This document shows, one piece after another, positions 33,158 to 42,592 of a stretch of 57,132 nucleotides of DNA. The number at the start of each line of letters is the position of its first letter. The stretch's first letter is position 1. Made by a program: the position numbers and the translations under genes. The stretch is from Solirubrobacteraceae bacterium. GTDB taxonomy: Bacteria > Actinomycetota > Thermoleophilia > Solirubrobacterales > Solirubrobacteraceae. Under the pieces are notes generated by a model. The model searched no databases. It saw nothing but the letters and a program-made list of their open reading frames with translations, and was not told the origin of the DNA. Location of the stretch: contig JAUJOF010000001.1 in assembly GCA_030447785.1 (NCBI GenBank), forward strand, positions 141,747 through 198,878, in the 5' to 3' direction.

Positions 33158-34869
33158 AGGTCTCCGACTGGATCGCGACCTTCCTGGCCGACCAGGGCGT
33201 GACGCACGTCTACGAGCTGGTGGGGGGGATGATCACCCACATGATCGACTCCATCCACCGTGACGGGCGGATGGAGCTGGTCAGCGTGCGCCACGAGCAG
33301 GCGGCGGCCTTCGCGGCCGATGCCACCGGGCGCTGCACCGGGATCCCCGGCGTCGCCATGGCCACCAGCGGCCCTGGCGCCACCAACCTGCTCACCGGTA
33401 TCGGGAACGCCCACTTCGACTCCTCCCCGGCCGTCTTCCTGACCGGGCAGGTCAACCGCCACGAGCGCAAGGGCGAGCGCGACATCCGCCAGCTGGGCTT
33501 CCAGGAGACCGACATCGTGGTGATGGCCAAGCCGATCACCAAGGGGGCGGTGCGCGCCGAGTCGGCCGAGGAGGTGCCCGGGCTGCTGGCCTGGGCCTTC
33601 GAGCTGGCCCTCGAGGGGCGCCCGGGACCCGTCGTGGTCGACCTGCCCATGGACGTGCAGGGGGCCCGGATCGACCTGCCCACCGCGCTCGACGTGCCGG
33701 TCCAGCGCCTGTCGCCGGCGCCCGAGACCGTCGAGGCGGTCCTGGACGACCTGGGGGCGGCGCAACGACCGCTCCTGCTGGTGGGTGCGGGCGTCCAGGC
33801 CGCCGGCGCGGCCGCCTCCGTGCGGGCGCTGGCGCACCGCCTGGGCGTGCCGGTGGTGCACTCGCTGCTGGGGGTGGACGTGCTGCCCGCCGGCGATCCG
33901 CTGCGTGTCGGTCTGATCGGCAGCTATGGCAACCGCTGGGCGAACATGGCGGTGGGCCGTGCCGACGCTCTGGTCGTCCTGGGCGCGCGGCTGGACATCC
34001 GCCAGACCGGCGCCGACGTGGAGGCCTTCCGGGGCGATCGCTCCATCCACCACGTCGACGTGCACGCACCCGAGATCAACAACCGGGTGGTGGGCTGCCA
34101 TCCCGTGGTCGCCGATGTGGGTCGCTTCGCCGACGCCGTGCTGGCACACGAGCGGGCCGGTGCCCTGGGGGACCTCTCGGCCTGGGTGGACGAGGTGGCC
34201 GAGCTGCGCCGGCGCTGGCCGGACACCGAGGAGCTCGGCGACATCCAGGGCGTCAACCCCAACGTGCTCATGCACCGTCTGTCGGCCGCCAGCGCCGCCG
34301 CGGCCGCGTATGTCGTCGACGTCGGCCAGCACCAGCAGTGGGCGGCGCAGTCGCTGGACCTCACGGACAGACAGCGCTTCCTGACCTCGGGCGGCATGGG
34401 CGCGATGGGCTTCGCGCTGCCCGCGGCCATCGGCGCCGCCAAGGCGCTGGATGCGCCCATCGTGCTCATCGCCGGCGACGGCTGCTTCCAGCTCAACATC
34501 CAGGAGCTGCAGACGGTCGTCCACCACCGCCTGCCCCTCAAGATGGTCGTCGTCGACAACGGCTGCCACGGCATGGTGCGCCAGTTCCAGGAGAGCTACT
34601 TCTCCGAGCGGTATGCCTCGACCTGGTGGGGCTACTCGGCGCCCGACTTCGCCGCGGTCGCTGCCGGCTACGGCATCGAGAGCTCCAGTGCGGACGATCC
34701 GCGTGAGATCGAGGAGGGCCTCGCCCGCCTGTGGGCCGACCCGAGCCGCCCGTACCTGCTGCAGGTCCGCGTCGACAGCATGGCCAACGCCTATCCCAAG
34801 CTCGCCTTCGGCCGGCCGATCACCGAGATGGAGCCGCTCGCCCAGCCCGTGGCGATGGAGGGCACATAG
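33154..34869 (+). CDS. TPP-dependent acetolactate-synthase-like enzyme (possibly YerE-like)
   Basis: A 571-residue ThDP enzyme with N-terminal Pyr, central and C-terminal PP domains. The catalytic Glu is in [17 protein letters not shown]; the ThDP motif is [13 protein letters not shown]...VVDN. GTG 33154 makes a GTGA overlap with rfbH; GTG 33148 is an alternative. Coupling to rfbH is the key context: in yersiniose A synthesis YerE, an enzyme of this family, moves a two-carbon unit from pyruvate onto the 4-keto carbon of a CDP-3,6-dideoxy sugar. I infer the same kind of role; a stray acetolactate synthase is the alternative, but no ilvN/ilvC is near. Confidence 0.82.
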   Translation: MKVSDWIATFLADQGVTHVYELVGGMITHMIDSIHRDGRMELVSVRHEQAAAFAADATGRCTGIPGVAMATSGPGATNLLTGIGNAHFDSSPAVFLTGQVNRHERKGERDIRQLGFQETDIVVMAKPITKGAVRAESAEEVPGLLAWAFELALEGRPGPVVVDLPMDVQGARIDLPTALDVPVQRLSPAPETVEAVLDDLGAAQRPLLLVGAGVQAAGAAASVRALAHRLGVPVVHSLLGVDVLPAGDPLRVGLIGSYGNRWANMAVGRADALVVLGARLDIRQTGADVEAFRGDRSIHHVDVHAPEINNRVVGCHPVVADVGRFADAVLAHERAGALGDLSAWVDEVAELRRRWPDTEELGDIQGVNPNVLMHRLSAASAAAAAYVVDVGQHQQWAAQSLDLTDRQRFLTSGGMGAMGFALPAAIGAAKALDAPIVLIAGDGCFQLNIQELQTVVHHRLPLKMVVVDNGCHGMVRQFQESYFSERYASTWWGYSAPDFAAVAAGYGIESSSADDPREIEEGLARLWADPSRPYLLQVRVDSMANAYPKLAFGRPITEMEPLAQPVAMEGT

Positions 34870-34887
34870 GCCGTTTCTCAGTAGACG

Positions 34888-34909
34888 GGATCGACATCCA
34901 TGTCGATCC
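34888..34909. terminator. Perfect 10-2-10 inverted repeat between convergent genes
   Basis: GGATCGACAT and ATGTCGATCC flank CC, 19 bp after the stop of the TPP enzyme. A second, weaker repeat (GATCGC-TAC-GCGATC) is at 34955-34969, before the end of the leftward gene at 34987. No T-tract is present. It is likely a two-sided transcription stop. Confidence 0.5.
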
Positions 34910-34986
34910 TTCGAGAGAAGATCGCTTCGCCGTTCCGGCGGCGAGTCCCGGGCAGATCGCTACGCGATCCACCGGGGACGGCCGGC

Positions 34987-36027
34987 CTACCGAGATATGC
35001 CCCTAGGGCGGGCGTCGACGGATCCTCGTCGCAGGAGCTTGGCGAGTCGGTGGGGGACGAGGAGGGCGGGAAGGCTCGCGGACCAGAAGGCCGGGACCGC
35101 CGCGAAGCTGCGGGCGAAGGCGCGCAGGAGCAGCACATCCTCCCGCCAGGTGTGGGACGGGCCGAGCTTGTAGCCGAGGATCGCCCGCGGTGAGGCGAAG
35201 TGGGCGCGGCTGGCGCGGCGCATGAGGCCGCGCTCCTCGCTGTCGGCGCCCAGCGCCTGCGCCCAGGCCCGGGCACGGTCGCGCTCGGTCGCCGCCTGGT
35301 AGGCCGCGACCTGACCGTCGAGGGCCTGCACGAGGGTGTCGTTGGCGGTGCGGTTGAGCACGATGCGCTCTGGAAGCCAGCGCCAGTCCGGGCGCTGGGC
35401 CAGCAGGCGGGTGAAGGCATAGAGGTGCAGGAAGTGCCCGGGGTGGACGACGTTGCGTGGAGCGCCGCGCAGGACCTCCAGCAGCTCGTGACGGCGGGTC
35501 ACGTGCGCGGAGAGGTAGCTCAGGTACAGCCCGAGATCCTCGAGGGCCGGCCGCAGTGCGCCATACCGGCGCTCCTGGGCCAGGACGCCAGGCACCAGGG
35601 AGGGCGGGTCATGGAAGGCCGGTCGCTCGAGCGCAGCATCGCGATTCTCGCGCGCGAAGGACATCCCGGTCACGGTCGGCTCGGCACCTAGGGCGCTCAG
35701 AACCCGCCCGAGCCCACCCGGCGCGATGGCGTCGTCGGAGCCCAGCAGCCAGCAGAAGTCGCCACGGGCGTGCTCGACCGCTGCGCGCAGGTTGGCCGCG
35801 AAGCCGAGGTCTCGCTCGTTGCGGTGATAGGCCAGCAGGCCAGGATGCCACCGTGCGCGCGACGCGACGATCTCGGCCGAGGCATCGGCCGACGCGTTGT
35901 CGCTGACCACGATCTCCACCGCTGCGGGGCAGTCGGGCAGCTGGGTGAGGATCGAGTCCAGCGCGGCGGCCAGCACGACGGCACGCCCATGGTTGGTGGG
36001 CACGCAGATCGACAGCCGGGGGACCAA
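34987..36027 (-). CDS. GT2 glycosyltransferase, abequosyltransferase-like
   Basis: About 346 residues. The GT-A start LSICVPTNHGRAVVLAAALD and the motif FCWLLGSDDAIAPGGL resemble abequosyltransferase-type GT2s (RfbV/WbaV group), which use CDP-3,6-dideoxyhexoses. The start is uncertain: no ATG or GTG lies near, so TTG 36027 is used; CTG 36042 overlaps the upstream stop. It is a paralog of the gene at 43802 (shared LSIC(V/I)PT, FCWLLGSDD, and C-terminal SLPALLVPH). It is next to the CDP-sugar genes, which fits the donor. Confidence 0.8.
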   Translation of the reverse strand: MVPRLSICVPTNHGRAVVLAAALDSILTQLPDCPAAVEIVVSDNASADASAEIVASRARWHPGLLAYHRNERDLGFAANLRAAVEHARGDFCWLLGSDDAIAPGGLGRVLSALGAEPTVTGMSFARENRDAALERPAFHDPPSLVPGVLAQERRYGALRPALEDLGLYLSYLSAHVTRRHELLEVLRGAPRNVVHPGHFLHLYAFTRLLAQRPDWRWLPERIVLNRTANDTLVQALDGQVAAYQAATERDRARAWAQALGADSEERGLMRRASRAHFASPRAILGYKLGPSHTWREDVLLLRAFARSFAAVPAFWSASLPALLVPHRLAKLLRRGSVDARPRGISR

Positions 36028-36038
36028 GGAGGCGGTGC

Positions 36039-37217
36039 TCAGCGCGGGCGGCGCAGGCCGAGGATGCTCAGCAGGAAGGAGGAGAAGACGACCTGCAGGC
36101 CGATGATGACGAGCGTCGCGGCCAGCACGGCCAGGCTCTCCTCTCCCAGGCGCCCGAAGCCGCGCTCGACCCACAGAGCGACGACGACCCCCGCCAGGAC
36201 GAGTCCGGTCGCGAACAGCGCCCCTCCGACCAGGAGACCGTGCTCGAGGCGAAAGCGCGCCCGCAGACGATCGAACCAGTGGTCCCGGTCGCCCATGAAG
36301 TACATCCCGTAGGCGTGGGCGCACAGACCCAGGGAGATCACCTGGGCGCCGACGATGGCCAGCAGCGAGCCGACGATCATCGTGTGCAGCTGCCATTCAC
36401 GACCCAGCACGTTGGCGCCCGTCAACACGGTGAGCATCACCAGGGCGCCCAGGATCCCCAGGGCGGCGCCGGGAAGGGTGAACAGGTGGGTGGGGCTGTG
36501 GACGAGCAGGAAGCGCAGGTGACGCCAACCGTCGCGGAAGCTCGAGAGCTTCGAGGAGCCGCCGCGGGGGCGGTACTCGATGGCCAGTTGGCGGATGTCC
36601 AGCCCCTCCTTGGCGGCACGGATGACCATCTCGGATGCGAACTCCATCCCGGAGGTACGCAGATCGAGCCGGGGGAGCACGTCACGGCGCAGCGCGCGCA
36701 TTCCGCAGTGGGCGTCGCGCACGCCGGTGCGAAAGAAGAGGTTGAGGATCCCGCTGAGCACCGGGTTGCCGACGTAGCGGTGCAGCCACGGCATGGCGCC
36801 CGGCTGGATGTTGTCCATGCGATCGCCCATCACCAGCTGGGCGCCTTCTCGCAGCGGGGCCACGAAGCGCGGTATCTCGCCGAAGTCATAGGTCAGATCG
36901 GCGTCGGCCATCACGATGTACTCGCCGCGCGCGGCGGCGAAGCCGGCAAGGTACGCGCTGCCGTATCCCCGGCGCGGTTCTTGGATGACCCGTGCGCCCG
37001 CGGCTGCGGCAAGCTGCGGGCTCCCGTCCGCGGAGCCGTTGTCGACGACGAGCACCTCGCCGGGGAGCCCGTGCTCCTGCAGGGCCGCGCGCGCACGGCT
37101 CACGCAGGCTTCGATGGTGTCGGCCTCGTCGAGGCACGGGATGACCACGGAGACGAGAGGGATCCCCGGACGGGCGTCCGCGTCGGGACGGGAGGCGGCG
37201 TGCTCGAGTGTGCTCAT
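36039..37217 (-). CDS. Polyprenyl-phosphate glycosyltransferase (GT2 with C-terminal membrane helices)
   Basis: A 392-residue protein with a DPM1-like GT2 domain (SVVIPCLDEADTIEACV, VLVVDNGSADGS, IVMADADLTYDF for DxD) and about four C-terminal membrane spans starting near residue 250. Such enzymes load a sugar onto polyprenyl phosphate on the cytoplasmic side, providing a donor for GT-C enzymes that act outside. The large membrane proteins at 39954, 53468 and 55942 could be users. ATG 37217; it runs just ahead of the GT2 at 34987. Confidence 0.87.
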   Translation of the reverse strand: MSTLEHAASRPDADARPGIPLVSVVIPCLDEADTIEACVSRARAALQEHGLPGEVLVVDNGSADGSPQLAAAAGARVIQEPRRGYGSAYLAGFAAARGEYIVMADADLTYDFGEIPRFVAPLREGAQLVMGDRMDNIQPGAMPWLHRYVGNPVLSGILNLFFRTGVRDAHCGMRALRRDVLPRLDLRTSGMEFASEMVIRAAKEGLDIRQLAIEYRPRGGSSKLSSFRDGWRHLRFLLVHSPTHLFTLPGAALGILGALVMLTVLTGANVLGREWQLHTMIVGSLLAIVGAQVISLGLCAHAYGMYFMGDRDHWFDRLRARFRLEHGLLVGGALFATGLVLAGVVVALWVERGFGRLGEESLAVLAATLVIIGLQVVFSSFLLSILGLRRPR

Positions 37218-37275
37218 CGGAGACGGCGTCACGCAGAACGTCCATCGGCGCGCAAGGTTGCGGGCCTTAGCGAGG

Positions 37276-38361
37276 TCAGCCGGTGGCCTCGCGGTAGACC
37301 GAGACCGTCTGCTCTGCGCAGCGCGCCCAAGTGTAGGCACGCGCGCGGCGCAGTCCCGCCTCGGTCAGGCGCTCGCCGAGGCCCGGCTCGTACAGGACCC
37401 GCAGCAGCGCTGCGGCCAGCGCCTGCTCGTCCTCGGGCTCCACCACCAGCGCGGCGTCGCCCACCACCTCGGGGAGGCTGGCACGGCCGGAGGTCACCAC
37501 GGGCGTCCCGCACGCCATCGCCTCGAGTGGGGGCAGGCCGAACCCTTCGAACAGGGAGGGATACAGGAAGCAACGGGCCCCGCTGAGCAGGCCCACGAGC
37601 TCCCCGTCGCTGACGTGGCCGGTGAGGACCACGCGACCGCGCGCCCGCCGTGCCTGTGTGGCGACCTCGCCGCCGTCCCAGCCGCGTCCGCCCACCACGA
37701 CGAGGCCGACGCCGTCGTCCTCCAGGCGCGCGAAGGCGCGCACGGCGGCGGCCAGGTTCTTGCGCGGCTCGAGGGTCCCCACGCACGCCACGTACGGCCC
37801 GTCGATGCCAAAGCGCGCACGCAGGAAGGCTGGCTCGAGCGGCGCGGGGCGAAAGCCCGCGTCGACCCCGTAGGGCGTCACCACGATGCGCTCGAACGGC
37901 ACGTCGAGCAACTCGGCGATCTCGCCGCGGGTGTAGTGCGAGCCGGTGACGATACGCGCCGCGCGGCGTGCGAGGCGCGGCGTGAGCAGGCGGAAGTTCG
38001 CCCGTACGACCGCCGGGAAGAGCTCGGGCGCGCGCAGCGGCAGCACGTCGTGGATGGTCACGACGTGCGGCGCGCGGCTTGCGGGCTGCGGCGGGACCAG
38101 GTGGCGCGGAAGGTGGACGAGGTCGGGTGCCAGCGTGCGGATCTGCCGCGGCTGGGCGATCGGGTAGTACACGGCCTGCACGGCGCCCTGCAGGAGCACC
38201 CGCTGGCCGAGGGACCGCGGCACGCGTCTGCCCGGGCTCAGCGCGTGCACAGCGACATCGTCGCGGGCGCGTAGTGCAGCCAACAGACGCCGGGCGTAGC
38301 GCGCCTCCCCCGCTCGGTTGAGCAACAGGGGCGTGGTGTCGAATGCGACCCGCAAGGCCAC
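37276..38361 (-). CDS. GT4-type glycosyltransferase
   Basis: A 361-residue GT-B enzyme: LRVAFDTTPLLLNRAGEARY, VTIHDVLPLRAPELFP, CVGTLEPRKNLAAAV and the E-x7-E motif (FEGFGLPPLEAMACGTPVV). GTG 38361 is chosen because AAGGTGG lies 6 nt before it; ATG 38379 and TTG 38355 are in frame. The ATG would share a CATG with the divergent flippase gene. It is a paralog of the GT4 at 26170. Confidence 0.87.
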   Translation of the reverse strand: MALRVAFDTTPLLLNRAGEARYARRLLAALRARDDVAVHALSPGRRVPRSLGQRVLLQGAVQAVYYPIAQPRQIRTLAPDLVHLPRHLVPPQPASRAPHVVTIHDVLPLRAPELFPAVVRANFRLLTPRLARRAARIVTGSHYTRGEIAELLDVPFERIVVTPYGVDAGFRPAPLEPAFLRARFGIDGPYVACVGTLEPRKNLAAAVRAFARLEDDGVGLVVVGGRGWDGGEVATQARRARGRVVLTGHVSDGELVGLLSGARCFLYPSLFEGFGLPPLEAMACGTPVVTSGRASLPEVVGDAALVVEPEDEQALAAALLRVLYEPGLGERLTEAGLRRARAYTWARCAEQTVSVYREATG

Positions 38362-38377
38362 GAGGAACCACCTTGCC

Positions 38378-39922
38378 ATGATCAGCGGCCCGTTGGCCCC
38401 TGCCAGGCTCCATCCGTCGCGGCCGCTGGTCGTGCCCGAGGCCAACGCCGCCCGGGCCTCGGTCGCCGTGAGCGCCGGGTTCCTGGTCACCGCTCTGCTG
38501 GGCGCAATCGTGGCTCTGCTCATCGCCCTCATCGTCGGGGAGGGCCCGCGGACCGACGGCTTCTTCACGGCCTACTCGGTCTTCCTGTTCTTCTCGCTGT
38601 TCGGCGGCTCCCTGCGGGTGGCGGTGGTACCACTGCTGGGATCGGCGGCCGACGAGCCCGCCTGGCGGCGGCGCGCCGCGGACGTGTTGCGCCGGCTGAC
38701 GGCGGTGGCCGCCCTGTGCACCCTGCTGGTGGCGGGGCTGGCGCCGGTGCTGGCGGGGCTGCTCACGCCGGGGCTGGAGCCCGCGGCCACCCGCACCGCG
38801 GCGGCGAGCCTGGCGCTGCTGGCCGTCGCCGCCTACTGCCAGATCGCGGCGGCGGCACTGGCCGCGGCGCTGGCCTCGGCGCGACGCTTCGCGGTCAGCG
38901 CCGGGCTGTACGTATCGGCCAGCACGGTGACGCTGCTCAGCGCAACGGGCCTGATGGCCCTGCTGGGCATTCTCGGTGCGCCCCTGGGCGTCCTGGCGGG
39001 CAGCATCGTTCTCCTGGCCACCCACCGCCGGTACCTGCACCGGTTCGGCTTTCGCAGCGGCCCCGCGTTGCGCTCCCTGGGCCAGCGGGAGACCTGGCGA
39101 CTCACCGCGCTGACCTCGGGGGCCGCGGCCATCCCCCTGGTCCAGCAGCTGCAGCTCACCGTTGCCCTGGTCGCCGTCTCCGGGGCAGTCGGCGCCGTGA
39201 CGGCCTACACCTACGCGTACTTCCTCGCCGCCCTGCTGGTCAGCGTGACGCTGAACACCATCGCCTTCGTCATGCTCCCGGGCGTCGTGGCCGCGCTTGC
39301 ACAGCGCGGGCCCTCAGCCGCCCGCGAGGCCATGGACTTCGCGGTGCCCACCGCCCTCTTCCTGTTCGTGCCCGTCGCGGTGGCCTACGCCTGCTTCGGG
39401 CGCCCGGTGCTGGACGCGGTGCTGGGCGGGTCGCTGAGCACCGAGAACCTCGCCCTGCTGTGGGACGCGTCTCGCATCTTCCTGGCCGGCAGCATCGCCC
39501 AGGCGCTTCTGGCGCCCGCCGGTGCGGTGCTGCTGGCTATGCGCCGCTACCGCGCGCTCGCCGTCCCCGCGCTGGCCATGCTGCCGATGCACGCCGTGGT
39601 GGTCCTCGTCATGGGGGCCCCGGTGGCCGTCGCCGTCGCCCACTCGGCCTTCGTCGCCGTCCTGGTGATCCCGGTCCTGTTGGTGGGGTTCGGCCGGCGT
39701 GAGGCGCTGCGCGCGGCCGGCTCGCTGGTGCGCGCGCTCCCGGCGGCCGTCCTCGCCGACGTCATCGTCGTCCCTGCCCTGCTCCTTCCCGAGCCCGCCG
39801 GCCCATGGGCCGCGCTGGGCCTGGGGATGATCGGGGTCGGCGCCTACCTGGTCGTCGGGGCGCTGGCGTGGCCGTCGGTGGGCGGGCGCGCCGTGCGCAT
39901 GCTGGTCACGCGTACGGGCTGA
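38378..39922 (+). CDS. MurJ/Wzx-like lipid-linked oligosaccharide flippase
   Basis: A 514-residue integral membrane protein with roughly 12-14 hydrophobic segments. The first block (FLVTALLGAIVALLIALIVGEGPRTDGFF..., with TDGFFTAYSVF) resembles MviN/MurJ proteins of the MOP superfamily. It would flip an undecaprenyl-linked glycan across the membrane. A second flippase at 44903 suggests two products, or one devoted to a different lipid-linked sugar. ATG 38378. Confidence 0.8.
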   Translation: MISGPLAPARLHPSRPLVVPEANAARASVAVSAGFLVTALLGAIVALLIALIVGEGPRTDGFFTAYSVFLFFSLFGGSLRVAVVPLLGSAADEPAWRRRAADVLRRLTAVAALCTLLVAGLAPVLAGLLTPGLEPAATRTAAASLALLAVAAYCQIAAAALAAALASARRFAVSAGLYVSASTVTLLSATGLMALLGILGAPLGVLAGSIVLLATHRRYLHRFGFRSGPALRSLGQRETWRLTALTSGAAAIPLVQQLQLTVALVAVSGAVGAVTAYTYAYFLAALLVSVTLNTIAFVMLPGVVAALAQRGPSAAREAMDFAVPTALFLFVPVAVAYACFGRPVLDAVLGGSLSTENLALLWDASRIFLAGSIAQALLAPAGAVLLAMRRYRALAVPALAMLPMHAVVVLVMGAPVAVAVAHSAFVAVLVIPVLLVGFGRREALRAAGSLVRALPAAVLADVIVVPALLLPEPAGPWAALGLGMIGVGAYLVVGALAWPSVGGRAVRMLVTRTG

Positions 39923-39953
39923 GGTCACTGCGTCGTCGCTGGGCTGCGCACGC

Positions 39954-42464
39954 TCACGGCCCCAGAGCCACCACACGCGCGCCCGCGCGCTGCTGGGGCA
40001 GCAGCTCGATCCAGTCCAGGTCATCCGCCTGGCGGCACAGACGGCCGACGGCGTCCGCGGGCGCACGGCGAACCTCGCCGCGCCGCCCGTCCAGCAGCTC
40101 GAGCACGACGGGGCCCACGGCCATGCCTCCCGCCCCGTCGCCCGGAGCCAGACCGCCGGCCTCGCGCTCCACGCGGACGCTGTGGCGTCCGGCGGCCATA
40201 TCCACCTCTCCCAGCAGGTTCCACTGGCGGGGGTAGCTCCAGGCGTCCTGCACCGTCGCGACCTGCCGGCCGTCGATCTCCACGCGCAGCTGGCGCTGGG
40301 TGGGGCCGGCGATCCACAGCCGGTAGCGGCCCTGCGCGGGCAGTTCGAGCGTTCCCTGCGCCCACCCGGGGCCATAGGGGACCACCGCGCCGGGCTCCTT
40401 CCGCCACGTGGCGCTGTGGCCCAGGGCGCCCAGATCGGCGGCGGACGTGCGCGGGGCGAGCGCGTAGACCACTTGGGCGTCCGCGCCGATCCGCTCGGCA
40501 CGACGCTGCAGCTCGTCGCAGCCGGCCCGCACGCCGGCTTCCCCCCAGCCGGGCAGGGCGACGTGCACCAGCTGTGGCCGGGGCGGGCCCTGGCGCAACC
40601 AGACGTCGTGGAAGCGGCTGCGTCGGGCGAGGCGGAAGTTGGCGGGAGCGCGGCTTTGGTGCGGTCCGCGGCGCATCACGAGGACCCGGAACTGCTGAAG
40701 GTACCCCGGCTCGAAGTCATCGAGGTCCCACGCCTGCCGCGTTCGGCCGTCCGCCGCTTCGACACCCGCCTGCGCGGCGGCCTGCGGACGGTAGGCCAGC
40801 GGCGCAAGAGGACCCTCCCCGGCGGTGTTGACGGGCCCGATGGCGTCCGAGCGGCGCAGGAAGTACTCCGCGTACTCCTCGAAGGCGGGATAGAGCGCCG
40901 GCCCCTTCCCCGCGAACTGTTCGCCGATGCGCTCCAGGTCGCGCAGGCGCTCGGTCGGCGCGAGGGTGATGTCGTGGTAGGCGTTGGCGTTGCCGGCCAG
41001 GACCCCGACGCTGACGACCACGGTCAGTGCCCAGGCGGCGAGCGACCCGACTCGTGCTCCCCGGGCGGCTCGGGCCAACGCAGCCGCCCCCGCGAAGGCC
41101 AGCGCGAGCGTGACGGGTCCGCTGAGGGCGATCGCCTTGAGCTGGATCCACGGTCCGGTGCGCAGCGCGAAGTAGGCCAGCGCCACCGCGGTGGCGGCGC
41201 CCAGCACGGGCAGCGTCCAGTCCCGCCGGCCCAACGCGGCCACCACTCCGACCAGGGCGCAGGCCAGCACCACGACGATGACGATCGTCGTCGCCGGGGT
41301 GTCGCCCAGCGACGCGGAGCGGTAGTCGCCGCTGATCCACACGCCAGCCGCCGCCCTGACCGGTAGGGGCTCGGACATGTTGCCCAGGTCGGCGATGACG
41401 GTCCGGTCGGCTCCCTCCGCCTGGCTGGCGACCGGCGCCAGCTTGACCGCCTGCCACACCGTGGGAGCGGCGAGGAGCCCGAACATGGCGGCCATGGCCG
41501 CCCACGCGCCGAGCGGGTGCAGCCACGCGCGCCGGGGTGTGAGCCCGGTCTGGGTCACCGCGACGACGAGCGCCCCGATCAACAGCAGCCCGAGCCACGG
41601 CACCACCGTGAGGTTGAGCGCGGCGAAGCAGCCGGCGGCGGCCACCGCCACCGCCAGCATCGAGCGCGCGCTGGGGGGGCGCAGCGCCGCCTCGCGCACC
41701 AGCGCGGCGGTCAGCACGAGCAGCGCGGCGGACACGAGCTCCTTGAAGCCTCCGACCAGCCCATAGCCGATCGTGACGTTGGCCTGGGCGGCGATGCCCC
41801 CGGCCAGCGCGCGCATGGCCGGCGAGCGTACGGCGCCGCGCAACAGGGCGAAGACGGCCAGCGCGGTCATGGACGCGGTGAGGGCGAGGAAGCTCTGGTA
41901 GACCCAGGCCAGATCGGTGGCCAGGACGCTGGCGAACCCCCCGAAGGCGCTCTGCGCGCCGCCCGGGTAGCCGATGTCCAGGGTCTTGGTGACCACCTCG
42001 AGGTAGGAGGTGTCGCGGGCGGTCGGACGTACGCGCCCTTCGGTCACCAGGTACTGCGCGAAGTCGAACTGGTGGGCGATGTCGACGATCCGTCCGTAGC
42101 CGGTGAAGGTCGCCCGGCCCGAGAGCAGCGCGGGAGCGATCACGACGGCGTAGGCGCTCGCCGCCGCCCCCGCCGCCCAGGCCCACCGCGCGACGGGTCG
42201 CAGCGACACGCGCAGGTGCCGGCGCTCGACCACCAGCCCGACCAGGCCGAGGACCACGAAGGCCGGCCCCGCCAGCTCCGCGGTCGCGTCCCAGGTCGTC
42301 AGGAAGGCGCCCGCGGCCACCACCGCCGCGTAGCCCAGCGGCAGGACGAAGACGCCCGGAAGGGCTCCTCCGGCCGCCCGCCGTACGAGCAACCCGCCGC
42401 CCAGACAGCACGCGAGCATGAGCGCGGGCGCGACGAGGTAGCTGAGGAGGAAGAGCTCGGTCAT
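39954..42464 (-). CDS. Large membrane protein, GT-C-like, with C-terminal extracellular domain (paralog 1)
   Basis: An 836-residue protein: about 12-14 N-terminal membrane spans (to near residue 480), then a soluble domain of about 350 residues. Shared blocks with the proteins at 53468 and 55942: TGYGRIVDIAHQ / TGYARITDLAHQ in the first long loop, then GYPGG, and GN(M)SEP / GNLAAP. The C-terminal domain ends in a probable beta-sandwich (GRYRLWIAGPTQRQLRVEID; SYPRQWNLLGEVDMAAGRHS) like a carbohydrate-binding module, then DDLDWIELLP. The topology is that of a GT-C transferase using polyprenyl-linked donors, but I see no named family motif. ATG 42464. Confidence 0.65.
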   Translation of the reverse strand: MTELFLLSYLVAPALMLACCLGGGLLVRRAAGGALPGVFVLPLGYAAVVAAGAFLTTWDATAELAGPAFVVLGLVGLVVERRHLRVSLRPVARWAWAAGAAASAYAVVIAPALLSGRATFTGYGRIVDIAHQFDFAQYLVTEGRVRPTARDTSYLEVVTKTLDIGYPGGAQSAFGGFASVLATDLAWVYQSFLALTASMTALAVFALLRGAVRSPAMRALAGGIAAQANVTIGYGLVGGFKELVSAALLVLTAALVREAALRPPSARSMLAVAVAAAGCFAALNLTVVPWLGLLLIGALVVAVTQTGLTPRRAWLHPLGAWAAMAAMFGLLAAPTVWQAVKLAPVASQAEGADRTVIADLGNMSEPLPVRAAAGVWISGDYRSASLGDTPATTIVIVVVLACALVGVVAALGRRDWTLPVLGAATAVALAYFALRTGPWIQLKAIALSGPVTLALAFAGAAALARAARGARVGSLAAWALTVVVSVGVLAGNANAYHDITLAPTERLRDLERIGEQFAGKGPALYPAFEEYAEYFLRRSDAIGPVNTAGEGPLAPLAYRPQAAAQAGVEAADGRTRQAWDLDDFEPGYLQQFRVLVMRRGPHQSRAPANFRLARRSRFHDVWLRQGPPRPQLVHVALPGWGEAGVRAGCDELQRRAERIGADAQVVYALAPRTSAADLGALGHSATWRKEPGAVVPYGPGWAQGTLELPAQGRYRLWIAGPTQRQLRVEIDGRQVATVQDAWSYPRQWNLLGEVDMAAGRHSVRVEREAGGLAPGDGAGGMAVGPVVLELLDGRRGEVRRAPADAVGRLCRQADDLDWIELLPQQRAGARVVALGP

Positions 42465-42473
42465 GCCGGCATG
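42462..42473. promoter_or_regulatory. 12-bp palindrome at the start of a large membrane protein gene
   Basis: CATGCCGGCATG is a perfect palindrome covering the start codon of the leftward gene and lying in the 128-bp divergent gap before glf. It could be an operator for both directions. A short GC-rich palindrome can also occur by chance. Confidence 0.3.
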
Positions 42474-42592
42474 CCACGGAGGGACGGAGGGCGAGGGTCG
42501 CCCCAGACATCAGGAAACCCGGCAGGGCTCACCGGTTGCGGGCGCCAGCGAGTGTAGGCAGCCCTCGCCGAGCCTCCGCTAGCATCGCCGCC

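Noticed and set aside
33154..34869. Simple annotation as acetolactate synthase IlvB
   Set aside because: No ilvN or ilvC nearby, and a 4-bp overlap with rfbH; a sugar-branching role explains the context better, though it stays unproven.
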